From positions 135,869,957-135,933,956 of the forward strand of contig NC_064433.1 in assembly GCF_023343835.1 (NCBI RefSeq): a DNA stretch of 64,000 nucleotides. The letters run 5' to 3'. Below the pieces are notes generated by a model. That model saw only the letters and a list, made by a program, of their open reading frames with translations, searched no databases and was not told the origin of the DNA. The first letter of the stretch is position 1; every line of letters begins with the position of its first letter. Below, one piece after another: positions 35,201 through 48,450 of the stretch. The DNA comes from Lagopus muta (lineage: Eukaryota > Chordata > Aves > Galliformes > Phasianidae). A program made the translations under genes and the position numbers.

Positions 35201-38200
35201 CCAAATTCAGTTCCCATTGTCTCTGGGAATGGAACTATGTGTGGTGAAGACTCAGTGTTTTGCACTGTTGGCTTCTTGTATGTGTTCTGGTTTGTGTTAA
35301 GCCTCGTGGTAAGGAGTCTAGAAGTGAAATGAAGCTTGTGCTGTGCAGCCAGCCAGCATTGCTGTGCATGAGAATCCTGGCAGAGATGGAGATGTGAAAT
35401 TAAAGTAATTATCGGTAACATGCTGTTCAGCAAATCCCACTTTCTGTTTCTGACACAGCAGCGGGATCAAATCAAAGGCCGCAGCCCCCACAACAAAGAG
35501 CTGGCAACGCACAAAGGATGCAGCAAGCAGAGCCACGAAGGACAGCTCTGGGGAGGGGGAGGTGGGGGCCAGGAGCAATCGTCTGTCTCCTGATAATGAC
35601 ACCGATTTTCAGTGCAGCTATGCCAGCTGAGCTCCAGAAAGGCACTGGGGAATCCAGCTCAATGGCCTTTAATTTGTGCATATGTGTATAGATTATATAT
35701 GACAGGCACAATTCCAAATGCTTTCCAAATCATGCCCCTGTGCTTAAACCCTAATACATAGATAATGCAGTTATGTGATAATCAAAGCAATCTTTCTCAT
35801 ATGGAAAACTGAAGCTCTTGGGGGGCAGAGTTTAATCAATGCATTATTGAAATGAAAATTCCAGCCTTGCTGCAGTGATTATATTACTAGGTGCCATATT
35901 TAATTCATGAAGAAAACTGAGTTTAAAATTGAAATGCAACTCAAAATTTGCTGGTTGATGCAGAATGAAAGATTAATTTGATGCAGGTTATGGGTGTCGC
36001 TGAAATAGATAAGAACAAAAATCTTTCTCATCTTTCTTGCTTTCTCATCTTTCTTATCTACGTTGAGTCTTTTTAATCAGATTCTTAAAAGGCTCAAAAG
36101 TTACAAGAAAACACCACAGAAAAGTAGCTGTGATTTACTGCATAGGCTCCATCTCTGTTTTTACTGAAGAAGGTGAGGGTTTTCTTTCCTTTACCAACAT
36201 GTGTAAATCTCAAACTTCTATTTGTTGAAGAAAAATGTCAACATTATTTATATGTATATATTTATTAAAAATGATTACTAGTTTGTGATATTCCCCCTTT
36301 TTCAGACGGGTGAATTGCCAGGAGATGGTACTGTGATACATTGCTTCTACATACATATTTTATGGCAGTTACCCTGCCTCTTGAGTTTCTGTGTTTTCCT
36401 ACAGATTTGGCATGATTTATTTTAATTGAACAACAAAGAATCTGCTGATTCAAAAGAAAATACCACAGTGAAACAAATCTGAGTTATATTTGGCTAGTAA
36501 GGAAACGGGGGATGATGCCGGATGTGGAGGTGACCAGGACGTTCCATCCCAGCTTTCCTTCCTCATTTAACATTTCTTTGGCTGCTGTGGGTAGAATGAT
36601 GCATGAGGGCTGAAACAACAGTAGGCATAGAGGTTTTGTCATTGCCTGTGCCTCTGACACAGTAGCAGAGGAGTTACAGCACCTCCATCTTCCTTCCTGT
36701 AGGCTTCTTCTTTCCCAGCCTGGCAACATTCTTTCTCCTCCTGCCTGTTCTTTGCCCAGATTTATGCTTCTGCCCTGCACTGTGGGGCTGAGGCTGAAAT
36801 CTGCCGCTGCCACCATGTGCTGCATCACCTGCACATAGCACTGCTCTGCTCCTGCCTGTTGCACTGTGCACACAACTGTGAATGTGACTGTGTGCTGCCC
36901 TATTAACATTTTCAGCCTTGCTCTGCAAGAGCAGCCTCCCCTGCTTGCGGGAAGGAAAATGCTGCAGTGGGAATAAAAGCAGTATGGTTTTATAGATACC
37001 ATGTGCAAAATCCCAGTAGAAGTTGGCTTGTAATTTGGAGAGCTGTAACAATGCTCCAGGATGACAAATTACGTAGTGTCTTCCTGTAGCCCAGTGAGAT
37101 CTAGTGCTTCCCCACATTGTGGTTCATATGTTTGCTCAGACTCTAGATTTTCATCTGCAGAAGAGAATAATTGGACCTCTTGTTGGCAAGGAAGTGGCGT
37201 CCACAGATGGTATTCTGAGCACCAAACTCTCACTGACTTGTGAATGTGGGCCTTGAACTCTGTGGATGTCTGCCTGCAGATTTAAGTAAACGTGCCTGAA
37301 TTTGCAGAATGAAGTGTCTGGGGACAGCTGAATTGGTTTCATAGTTAAGAATAGAGTTTGAATTCTTATAGCAGAGCTCCTTGCTTGGAGCTGGATTGTT
37401 CTGAAATGTAAACTGACCTTCAGGAAGCAGATGTGAATGGGGTGTTGGGAGTCAGGTGCATGTGTGACCCTCAGATTAATATGACAGCCGTTATGCTGGA
37501 GTTCCTCTTATCAATGATAGAGATAACATTTCTATCCTTTATGGTAGGCTTCATGAAGGGATAAGCACGTTTTAATGCTGAAAGGCTAAATCAACAGCAT
37601 AAACTCCAGGTCTTAACAAATTGCCATGCTGTTCTCTGTCTTAGAAAGCTCTGGATGACTCTGCTGCTTTCTTTACATTACCTTTTTGCAGCTGAAGTTT
37701 TTAAATACATCTAAGTTAACCTGTGTTAGTGTAGGTACATGCACATGTACTGTGTCCCTACTAAACAAACTGCCACATCTAAAACATAGGGTAATTAAGC
37801 TGACTTCAGCAAGGTTGGCCATGAGAGTCGAACGTCCGTGTTGGGAAGGAAGAAAGATCCTTATCATTACAGCTTTATTGCTACATTGGTGATGTTTCCT
37901 TCATTCTGTCTTTCCAATTCTCCGGATTCTGGGGCACAAAGTGAAAATCCTTCCAAAGAAGATTTCTTAGCTTCATAAGAGCAAACTGGAAAACATGAAC
38001 TCTACCTATTCTATACAGATTAACAATTTGGTTTTCAGTGTCACAATGTTGTATTTTAATACAATAATACAATCACAACAGCTCTTGAAAGCTTGGTTGA
38101 TTTTTTTGGAAACCACAAGCAATATGGTCACAGTTCGTTGTTTTTCCTTAAATCCAGAGCGTGGAAGTCCAGGTGAATGATATTCTCCAGAAATCATGAA

Positions 38201-41062
38201 AACTGTGTTTAAAACACAAGCAAGTGGACAGGAACTAGCAGTTCAGGAATATTTAAGTAATATCCTCCTCTGTATTGTGATAAATTTAAAGAAATAATAA
38301 TGAATATACTTGTATTTGGTGTTTGTCCAGATAAAAGAGGGGCGGTGGTGGTGAATATGAGATTACTCACTCCTAACTTGGACAAGCTCTGATTGTGTCC
38401 ATAGTCATAGTTTTCCATGGTAACCGGTAGGGATTATTGAGTGGTGACAGTTTTTGCTGTGCTCCATGTGTTTCTATTGACCCTTAAAAGAGCTATTTTG
38501 GTGTTAAATACTGCCAGGCAGTGAGTAACCATTTTCCACTTTACTGAAGGAGTATGTGGCTTTACTCCTTCTTGCATCAGCTGTGGCCTTTATCTTAAAT
38601 TCATCTTCAATGAACTGGTTCAGCTCACTAACACAGTGAAAACTATTTTCCTCTCCTATTTTATTTACATCTCTTTTGATGTGATTTCTTCATGTAAGTT
38701 TTTTATATCTACATTAATTGCAATAGTGGCTGTTAGCCTGGATTTATAGTAGTGAAAACAGATGCAGAATTTGACACCCAGCTTAACGTTTCTGGTAACT
38801 CAACATCTTTATTTTTTTTAATAGAGGAACTTTAGTTCTAAGTATTTGGCTTATAATCATGTCAGTGTTTCAACAGTAAAGTGTTTCAACTTTGAAGGCA
38901 GGGATTTGAAGACAGTAACATACCTGCTTAATTATAAGGCAGTTGCATGCAGACACACTTATTATCCTCTAGTTTGAAGCTTTTAAAGAATTTAGCTTGC
39001 TTCAATCCATAGAACTTGCTAAGGAGAGCCAGCCCCTCACAGAATGCCCTGACGATTCAACCTGGAACCATTCAGAGCATGGGACTTTGTGACTGTTTGA
39101 CTATAGCCATAAAGGCATAGGACATAAGAAGGAAAAAAAGTATTTTCTGTTGAAGCCAAGCCAGCCTCTTCCTTCTGCTAGTGAAGCTTTGATTCACTAG
39201 ATTACTGTCTCATGGGCTCTTGCTTAAAGGGTGCATGACCCTTCTCTTAGAAACAAAGTGCAGTTGGATGGAACAGCTGGCTTGTGCTTGCCTGATGTGA
39301 CTGCTGGAACAGGCAAGCCCCACAGCAGATGAGCCTGCCTGCCCTGCCACTCTCCCATTGCAGCTGATGGCTTGAGATGAGCCCTAACCGGCTGCATGTG
39401 GGATCACCCCACCTGCACTGAGTCTGGGCGTACTGGATATGTTGCCACAGTGTGTCCTACTATTGCTTTGGGCAAACAGGGATCCCCTCTCTCTCTTGGC
39501 CCAGGCACTAAGGCGAGATGAAGTTTTTCTGTCAAAGTGTGATCCTGCCATTGGAAGCTGCGAACTTTCTGAAGTCTGGAGTTCCCGGTTATACGGCAGA
39601 TTCACTGGCTGTGATAGCTGTTATTCCTGTCATAGGTTCAGTGCAACAGTCTTGTATTTCAGAGGTTCTGTGCTTCAGGAAATGGGCGGTCATCATTAGT
39701 GCTTTGGACATTGTTAATTGAACTGAAGTTAAAATGAGGAAGGAGAAAATGTCTTAAAAAGCATTCTCAAGTTCCAGGAGGCAAACAGTTATTGCTGGGA
39801 TGTCTGTTTCAAAAGTTGGCAGCCTCCAAAATGATTAGAGATGAAATCCTACTTAAAGCAAGAGCTGGCATTTATTCCTTCCTGCTTTGTTTCATTTCGT
39901 ACTTCATCTGAAAGAACTGATGCTTCCTTGCTTTGCTAAGCTGAGATCGTTTTGTGATTTTTTTAATATACATTTTCTTTTGAAGAATTAAAAAAAAGTG
40001 AGTAATATGCATTTAAGAACATGAGTTTCTGTGCCCTGAGCACTGAATCAGTGATGGTCTAAAAGTGGTTGACTGTAACATGCAGAGAGCTTATGGGTCA
40101 CGTGGTTCTGTTCCTCTTTCTTTCAAGCTGCTAAATCCCATTAAAAGGGAAACTAGAAACAAATCTTCTGTATTTTTAGTATTTTCTCTTAGGGAATGCA
40201 ATCACCGTGACTGACACAAAAATTGCATAAAATCATGAGTAAAGAAGGAAGTGGTCTCTGTAGCTGTGCTGGGAGAATGTTGGTCCACTGAGCACTGTTC
40301 CTTGTAGGAAGAGGCTCACTGAGCCTCTGAAGGCATTTCAAAGCCCTCACTCTAAAGTATTTATCATCTTTCAGCTGGGTTTTCACTGGTGAGTTTTTCA
40401 TACTGAGATGAAAACCACCACAAGGAGAAAAAAAGCCCTAATCTTGCTTTATTAGTAATGCTACAGTTCTTCAGTGATGGTCCTTTTCCCAGTAAGGCTC
40501 CTTCGTTGTCATCTTTTGTAAATATGAAGTAGTTTTGTTAGTGATTATAAAAGGAAATGGCTTTTATACCATCTTGCTTTATGCTTTTTTCACTGTAATG
40601 AAAACATGGTGCATTTAATATCTACACTCCTACAGGATACTTAAAACTACAGTATTCTAAACCGTATGGCCCCTTCTACCTGCTTCCCCCAGACAGCCCA
40701 GCTCATGCTGGAATTTCTCTCACAATTTTTGCTGCAAATAACAATGTAGAGGAAAGGTTACCACTCTCACAAGACCAAGGAATCAAATAATGCTAATGCA
40801 ATGTATGTTGATTTGCAATCCCAAAAGCAACTCATGAACCCCTGTTCTACTGGACAACTATGCCAGAAAAGGAGAGACTTCCAGAATAAGTCAAAGCAGA
40901 AGGCTGAGGACAGCAACATTTCCAAATGCCATAGTTACCCAAGGGGGACTTTGAGTAAGAGCCCTTTGCTACTTCCTAAATTTTCACAGGAGACAGCTGG
41001 AATAATGCTATTTCTGGAACTCTCTTATTCTAGTTGATCTTTTCCATTTCAGTGGTGGACAT
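32256..41062. other. 8.8 kb interval without visible CR1
   Basis: The longest intergenic stretch in which I find no interspersed repeat. No gene was recognised. It contains AT-rich blocks with homeobox-type TAATTA/ATTAAT cores and a small TCF/SOX-type cluster near 35.47 kb. Two same-strand frames at 36484-37117 (174 and 147 codons) lack any recognisable family. Confidence 0.55.
36024..36060 (+). repeat. Short tandem duplication, CTTTCTCATCTTTCTTG unit
   Basis: A unit of about 17 bases occurs twice in direct tandem (TTTCTCATCTTTCTTGC, then TTTCTCATCTTTCTTAT). No further copies. Confidence 0.75.
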
Positions 41063-42150
41063 AGAATCATAGAATGATTTGCGTTGGAAGGGACCTTTAA
41101 GATCACCCGGTTCCAACCCTCTGCTCTAGGCAGGGACACCTCCCTCTAGACCAGGTTGCTCACAGCCCCATCCAGCCTGGCTTTGAATGCTTCCAGGGAA
41201 GGGGCATCCACAGCCTCACTGGGCAGCCTGTTCCAGTGTCTCACCACTCTCACTCCTTCCTAATATCTAGTCTAAATCTACCCTCTCCCAGTTTAAAACC
41301 ATTTCCCCTTGTTCTGTTGCTACACGTCCTTATGAAACATCTCTCCCAGCTTCCTATAGGCCCCCTCCAGGTACTGGAAGGCTGCTTTGGAGTCTCCCAG
41401 AACCAACTCTTCTCCAGGCTGGAGAACCCCAGCTCTCTCATCCTGCCCTCATAGGGGAGGTGCTCCAGTCCTCTGATCATCTTCGTGGCCATTTTCTGGA
41501 CTCCAGCAGCTCCATGTCCTTCTTGTGCTGGGGGCCCCAGAACTGGATGCTGTACTCCAGGTGGAGTATCACAAGAGCAAGTAGAGGGGCAGAATCACCT
41601 CCCTTGACCTTGACACATTTCTCTTGATGCAATCCAGGATGTGGTTGGCCTTCTGGGCTGTAAGCACACATTGCTGGCTCATGTTGAATCTTTCATCCCC
41701 AAATCCTTCTCCTCAGGGCTGCTCTCGAGCCATTCTCTGCCCAACCTGTATCTGTGCTTGGAATTACTCTGACCTAGATGCAGGACCTTGCACTTGGCCT
41801 TGCTGAACTTCATGAAGTTGGCATGGTCCCACCTCTCAAGGCTGTCCATGTCCCACTAGATAGCATCCCTTCCCTCTAGCCGGTTGACTGCACCACTCAG
41901 CTTGGTGTCATCTGCAAACTTGCTGAGGGTGCACTTAGTCTCTCTGTCCATGTCATCTACAAAGATGTAAAATAATACCAGCCCCAGCACTAATCCCTAA
42001 GGAAAGCCACTCATCACCTGTCTCCACTTGGCCATTTTGCTGCTGACCACAACTCTCTGTGTACAACCATCCAGCCAATTCCTTATTCTCCTTTCCTTAT
42101 CCATCTAGTGGTCCATCCATCAAATCCATTTTTCTCCAGGATGATCCCAT
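41063..42150 (-). mobile_element. Long CR1 copy, about 1.1 kb
   Basis: It starts (3' end) with ATAGAATCATAGAATGATTT and GTTGGAAGGGACCTTTAAGA and continues through the 3' UTR into the C-terminal ORF2 region, antisense, including 'CTCCATGTCCTTCTTGTGCT' and 'TTGCACTTGGCCTTGCTGAA'. It is truncated near the RT catalytic region around 42150, where a T run begins. Frames are short and broken. Confidence 0.95.
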
Positions 42151-42289
42151 TCTTTTTCTCTCATTTTCTCTTTTTTTTTTTTGTCTTGTTTCTTTTTAAA
42201 TTGTTCCTTCTGCCAGAAAAGAAAAAAATCAGTATAAATTTAGGTAAAATAAAGAACATGACGATACCTTGATTTCATAAGCCTCTATG

Positions 42290-42360
42290 ATTTACTTTAA
42301 ATTTATATATTTATTTAAAATTTATTTATGAAAAATATTTATGTATTTAAATTGTAACAG
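42290..42360. repeat. ATTTA-rich AT tract
   Basis: Repeated TTTATTTA/AAATTTAT units between the two facing CR1 copies. Almost no G or C. Confidence 0.75.
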
Positions 42361-42566
42361 AGAGAATGGTTGATGAGGAGAAGCATAACTTGATTTATTA
42401 GTGATTGACCATGGACTGGTGTACTATAAAAGCAAAAAGAAATCACTCAGTAGCACCATTGCAGATCTTGCCAAATACTTCCAGTGATCCTATGCTCAGC
42501 TCTAACTTCACTGCATTTCTCTGTTTAGCTGAAGAAATCTGTGGTAGATATTTCCAGCCTTCGAAA

Positions 42567-43537
42567 GTTCTTACTGGCTGGAGCACAAAGGGTGGTGGTG
42601 AATGGAGTTAAATCTAGCTGGCAACAGGTCACAAGAAGTGTTTCCAACAGGATGGTATTGAGGCTATCCTGTTTAATATTTTTATTGGTGACTGGGACAA
42701 GGGGACTGAGTGCACCCTCAGTAAGTTTGTAGATTACACCAGGTTGGAGAGAAGTGTTGATGTGCCTGAGGGTAGGAAGGCTCTACAGAGGAACCTGTTC
42801 AGGTTGGATTGCTGGGCTGAGGCCAATGGGATGAAGTTCAACAAGACAAAGTGCTGGGTCCTGCACTTTCTTCACAAGAATTCCATGTATCATTACTGGC
42901 TTGGAGTGGCTGGAGGGCTGCATGGAGGAAAGGTATCTAAAAGTGTTAGTAAACACTCAGCTAAATACGAGCCAGCAGTGTCCCCAGGTTAGCAAGAAAG
43001 CCAACGGCATCTGGGCTTTCATCAAAAATAGTGTTGCCAGCAGGAGCAAGGTGATTGTTATCCTGGACCTCAAGTACTGTGTTCGGTTCTGGGCTTCTCA
43101 CTACAAGAAAGACATTGAGGCCCTGGAGCATATCAAGAGAAGAGCAATGAAGCTGTGAGGGGTCTGGAGCACAAGTCTTGTGGGGAGTGGCTGAAGGAAT
43201 GTTCAATCTGGAGAAGAGGAGGGTTGGTGGGCATCCTCCTCTCTACAACGACCTGAAAGGAGGGGGTCAACCTCTTCTCCCAGGTAACAGTGACAGGACA
43301 AGATGTTGTGCCGGGGAGGTTCAGGTTGGATATTAGGAAGAATTTCTTGTCATAAGGAGTGGTGATGCACCGGCACAGGCTGCCCATAGAGCTGGTGGAG
43401 TTACCATCCCTGGAGATGTTCAAGAACCATGTGGATGTGGCAGTGAGGGACATGATTTAATGAGCAATATTGATGTAGGTGGACAGTTGCACTAGATATT
43501 CTTACTTGTCATTTCCAACGTTAATTATTCTGTGATT
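42567..43537 (+). mobile_element. Old CR1 copy with degraded RT, head-to-head with the previous one
   Basis: It begins near GCTGGAGCACAAAGGGTGGT and [14 protein letters not shown], just before the RT PQGS block, which is broken. The catalytic FADDTKL region (about 42725-42748) reads FVDYTRL, so both catalytic Asp contexts are damaged. It runs through VLHFLHK, KKANGIWAF, SVASRSKVI and the 3' region to an ATTATTCTGTGATTCTTCAC tail. Frameshifts and stops throughout; more diverged than its neighbour. Confidence 0.93.
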
Positions 43538-44965
43538 CTTCACAATGGCTCAGCCATTTCTGAAGTGGAGTTTAGTAAAAGGATTTACTAGTGATAACTT
43601 CTTACAGATGTTCCAGTACCTACTGTTTATGGAGCACAGTCAACGTGGGGAAGGTTGCAGGTTGTGTTTACTTCTTTATAAGAATTTATTTATGCACTTG
43701 TTAAAATCTGCAAAAATGAAAATATGGTCAAAATATAAATCCCTGGGGAAAAAATGTACTACCATAATTTTAGTACTTTCTCACTATGGAGCACCTGGCT
43801 TTACAACAAACCATTTTTAGTATAATTCTTCAGTTTGTAATGATAGTAATTAAAGCTGCTTAATGTTTTGTAAAATAGAAGTCTCTCTTAATAGTTTCTT
43901 ATTTCTTTGTCAAGTCTTACCTGTTTGGGTTGAAGCCTCCTATACTTTCTTTCTGCCTCATACTGAATAATTTTGGGAAGTGTTAGTAAAAGAGATATAG
44001 CTGCATTCAAGAATGGTCTCAGAATAAAGTTGGTGAGAAGTTCTGTGTCTTGTTTGCAATGCTAAACATTTTTGTATTGCTTCAAGTGCCTTGCCTCTCC
44101 TGAGAAAATCCTTAGGAACTCGAACTGGGACCAAATCCTATGGCAGAAGGACAGTCCTGGGATAAAAGAAATACCATTTACTGTCCTCAGGAAGCCTCAG
44201 GTAGATTTGAATGAGCTGCATCTTTGAAAATCTATTTGCATATGTTTAGAAGGAACCGGCTTTGGGAAGATTGAATTCAGTGTCCTCAGGCTAGTGGTAA
44301 AGGGTAATGTAGGGTGGAAGGGGTCTGAACCACACCCGTGTAGACTGAGTCATACTCTCATGATAGAGGACGCATCCCAAAAATCAGCACATACCACCCG
44401 GAGGCCCAGCAGGACTAGGTGATGCAGAGGGTGAGTAAAGGCAGAGGTGATTTCAGCTCTCTACCTGGTGGGCAGTGCTGCCCACCTCTGTTTCCCTCTG
44501 GTTTTCAAGGAAATCTGGGAGTCTGAGTCGGCAGGCTCAAAGCCAGAGAGTTTGGTCATGGAAAGTTAAAGACTGTCAATATTCTGTTTCTGGGAAAGCC
44601 TGCTAATACCACATACAGCGGTTTTGTGTTGGTTTTTATTGTTGTTAAACTTATTTCCGTTAGTAATGAAAGTAAGAAGTGGATTACTTTGTGCAGAGTG
44701 GTCAATGTAGGTTTTGGAACCCTCAGCGATGGCCAAATTCCATTTGGTCACTGCAGACATTGCTGCAGTGTTTGGCTGTTTCTCTCAGGGAATTGTTAAG
44801 CCACTGCTTTAATGAATTAAACATTTTCTATTTAACCCATTTAACAAATGAGTTCAATGCTTTCTGTTTCTAATAGCTGTCTTTCTGTGGAAGATAGTCT
44901 GACTGTAGAAAGCACAGCACTTAAAATCTAAAACTAAATGAAGTCTGAAAAGCACTCACAGATTC
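43538..44965. other. Intergenic stretch
   Basis: No gene or repeat recognised. Confidence 0.55.
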
Positions 44966-45725
44966 ATGGTATCATAAAATCACTTGAGTTGGAAGAGGCT
45001 TCTCAGGATTATTCAGTCCAACTTTCAGCTCTATACAGTACCACCCAAAATCCAAACTGTGTCTGAGAACAGTGTCGGAACGCTCCTTCAACTCTGGCAC
45101 TGGGGTCCGTGCCCACAGCCCTGTGCATCCCGCTCCATGCCCACGGCGCTGTGGTGCAGCCCCTTTCCCTGACCCCCAGCTGCCCTCCCCTGACAGCTCC
45201 ATGCCGTTCCCTCGGGCCCTGTCGCTGTCACACAGAGCAGAGCTCAGCGCTGCCCCTCCGCTCCCTGGGAGGAGCTGCAGCGCACTGCTGGCTCACATTC
45301 AACTTGCTGTCAGCCAGAACTCCCAGATCCCTTTCCATGGAGCTGGTCTCCAGCTTCTCGTCCCCCAGTCTGTACATAGATCCAGGGTTGCCCCATCCCA
45401 GGTGCGGAAGGTCACACTTGCTCTCGTTAAATTTCATACAATTGGTGATTTCCAAGCCTTTTAATTTGTCAAGCTCTTTTTGCAAGGCCTCTCTACCCTC
45501 AAGGGAATCAAGAGCTCCTCCCATCTTAATGTCCACAGAATCAGTACACCTGTCCCCAGCTCATAGATGAGACCATTAAGGAGAACTGGTCCTAAAATGG
45601 AGCCCTGCGCAACCCCACTAGTGAGTGGCCACCAGCCTAACGTGACCCCATTTTCTGCAACATGTTGGCCAGAGGTGAGGCTCTCTGAGCCCAACCTTTC
45701 AGCCAGTTGTGAGCCCATTATGTTT
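44966..45725 (-). mobile_element. GC-rich CR1 copy, different subfamily
   Basis: The tail end reads GGTATCATAAAATCACTTGA, GTTGGAAGAGGCTTCTCAGG. The inner part has CTCACATTCAACTTGCTGTC, AGAACTCCCAGATCCCTTTC and TTGCAAGGCCTCTCTACCCT, a CR1 ORF2 end in antisense. The GC-rich 3' UTR (about 45090-45280) differs from the other copies here. It could be mistaken for a CpG island but belongs to the repeat. Confidence 0.88.
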
Positions 45726-47586
45726 TCGTCTGCTGGATGTTTTGAAAGAGACTATATAAAGCCAAAAGCACAGCAAAATGCTCTGTGTGCACTTCCCATC
45801 CAGAAATAAACGGGAAGGAAAAACAGAAGCTCAGGATTACCTTTTGGCTCTGTGATTTACACCGCCCACAAAGATATCTTACAACGTTGGCCGTGTATTT
45901 TTCAGCCCGTTGCCAATCCTCATGCCATCTCTGAACTCGATACTGCGGCTTAGAGTTTGTAACTCTATCCAGTATGGCACAGTTCTCTAGGTTCACTCTT
46001 TGCAGCTCCTGCTTTCATTGGTCTCTGTTTAAACTAGAGGGGAAAAACATATAAGCAGAATCAAACTTCTCAACAGTTACTCATGTTCCCACGCCTAGGA
46101 AGCCAGAATATGAAACATCTGTCAATCCTCTGTCATAGGAACGTTTGCCTAAGCTTTTTTACTTCTCCTACGGGGACTTTCTCCTCTGTGATCTGCATTA
46201 ACCAACATTTACAACCCAATCTTTTTGTCCTCCTTAAAAGGACAGGTTTTGTTCATGGTCTTCCAAACAGAGAAGAGATTCGGTACATTTTACAAGAGGA
46301 AAAACTGTGGGTTTAATCTTTTATCTCGAATTAGCGCCTGCCCTCCAGCCTGGAAATTGCTTTATTGCTGCAATGTAGGTGAGGACATGACTGGTGTCTG
46401 AGTTGCTCAATAAATCTGTTTCAGTTGCTTTGGTTTATGCCTTTATTTTGTTTACAAACCTGATGAACTGAGATGGGAAATACGAAGATAGAGATAAGCA
46501 TATTACCGCAAACTTCTCGGAGTCCTCATCCTTCTGTGACTTCTTACACTGAAATTTCCCAGGCAGCTAAGCTGATCTCATAGCAGTTTCCTATTACCAG
46601 AAAAGGAAGGGCTTGGCTCTTTCCATTTCTCTCCCTGTTCCTTTCCCCATTGCTGCCAGCTTTGTGGTCTTCTCTATCCCTGGAATTCATCAGAACCTTT
46701 GTGGAAAGTGGCAGAAGAGCTGACCAGGGTTGTTTGGTTTTATCTGGTAGTTTTGTGCTGCTTTCTCAAGTTTTGTTAGGTTGAGGAGAGATTTGATAAA
46801 ACCAGAATTGATCCAGTGTGAGTTTGCCACTTGAATTAGGAAAGGAGAGAGGGACTGGAAAGAAGGAAGATGCTCTTCTTCCATAACCTATGGAATCATA
46901 CCTTCAGCAGCATATTTTACTGATGCTTGCTGATGCCTATGCTGATCTGGGCATTTGTCACTAGTGACAAGCGTGTAATGTCCAAGACATGATGTGGATT
47001 TACATGATATGGACATGACAAACTATCTCAGATCATTCGTGTCTTTCTTTTGCTGTCAGGATGACAGCACTGAGTTGTACCTGAGTCAGTGGCGCCTGAG
47101 CTGCGTTTTGCTGTCTGGAAACACTTTAGGGCCTGATGAGCAGTCAGTCTGTGATGAAGTAGTCTGTAAACGAATAACCAGAGATAACAACTATAACCTA
47201 AGCTATATAAACTATTCTCTGCTGTACAACCTGGGTTTTACCTTCACTTCAGAAGCCCGTGCACTTACTGCACACTTCTAGTGATATGAATTTCCTCATG
47301 AATCAAAAGTCTGTGAGGTGGTTCTCTCGTAATAAATTTTCAAGGGATACTTTGCGTAGTCTCCTTTGAGGAGTAAATTATACCCTGAATTCTGCAAGTT
47401 TCCTGCTCCTGTTTTTTTAATTATTTTTAATTTCATCTCATCTGTAAGCTTTGGACCTCCTTCTTTCCAGTCATGTCTGTAGGAACAACTGGCAAAGTCA
47501 GTAGCAATGACTCACTTAGCAGTAACAACAGCTTTGCTACGTAATAGGTTTGCTTCATTTATTTCTCTGAAAGTAGGGCAATGTTT

Positions 47587-47632
47587 TCTTTTTTTTTTTT
47601 TCTTTTCTTTTTTCTTTTTTTTTCTTTTCACT
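47587..47632 (+). repeat. Pyrimidine (T/C) tract
   Basis: Nearly pure T with scattered C over about 45 bases. Other short T-rich runs lie at 22799-22825, 42168-42182, 57619-57632, 61320-61333, 62637-62668 and 63889-63914. Confidence 0.85.
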
Positions 47633-48344
47633 CCCTTACTTGTTAAATTGAGAAACTAATTTAAAGGCATTGGATCTTGTGTGACAGGGCAAACAAGTGA
47701 CTTGCTGAATTGCTGATTATACCTAAGGCTGCCTTTTAAAGTAGGTGTCCTCACAAGGCAGGTTGTGTTATCTACACTTGTCACTGAAAAGGTCTTGATC
47801 ATTAGATAGAAATAGTGCTGCTGATGTTACTGTTTTGCCTCATAGTCATTTTTGTTGTCCTTTTGTCCTCATGATGCAGGACACCTCCAGCAGCGAGCGG
47901 TTGTCTCTTCAAATGGCTGACAGTTGATCTTTCTTCAACTGTGTGTACAGAAGGAATAAGAAATGCTTCTGTTTTTACAAGACCACAATAAACAGCAGTG
48001 ATGTATTGCGTGTACCTAAGTGTTCACCCCATCACCTTTACACACAGTGTGACAGACAGTGGTTAGATCAAACTCTGTGCTAGCGTTAAGAGAACCTTTC
48101 TTTCACCACTGCACTGGTGGCCTACTGAGAGCAAACGCTTTGCAGTGCAGTGAATTTGACCCTAAACCACCCCCCTGTAGTCACAGCAAATGCATTTCAT
48201 AAGTATAAGCAGAATTTCTGTAAATATTTGTCAATGTATATTCTAAGCTCATCATTATTCTTTATTCTATAGCAGCGTATATAGGCACTCATCAGAATGT
48301 GGGATTGTGATGAACACTGTACAGACAAGTGATGGGACTCATCT

Positions 48345-48450
48345 GGGCTCCTCTGAAGTCAGTAAGAGTCCTTCTGTTCACTTGGGTGAGCTTAGGATCA
48401 AATTGTAATTTTTCCATTGACTTAAGTGAGGTTTGGATTCGGCCCAGTTG
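48345..48450. repeat. Possible ancient amniote repeat copy
   Basis: CTCTGAAGTCAGTAAGAGTC and TCCATTGACTTAAGTGAGGT followed by TTGGATTCGGCCC match a pattern I remember as very frequent in turtle, crocodile and bird DNA ('cattgacttcaatgg...ggatcaggcc'). Heavily decayed; family unknown to me. Confidence 0.4.

Noticed and set aside
45072-45570. GC-rich stretch with frames of 130-153 codons, a possible CpG-island first exon
   Set aside because: It lies within a CR1 of a GC-rich subfamily; the reverse strand reads CR1 ORF2-end protein. No promoter of a neighbour such as RASA3 was recognised.
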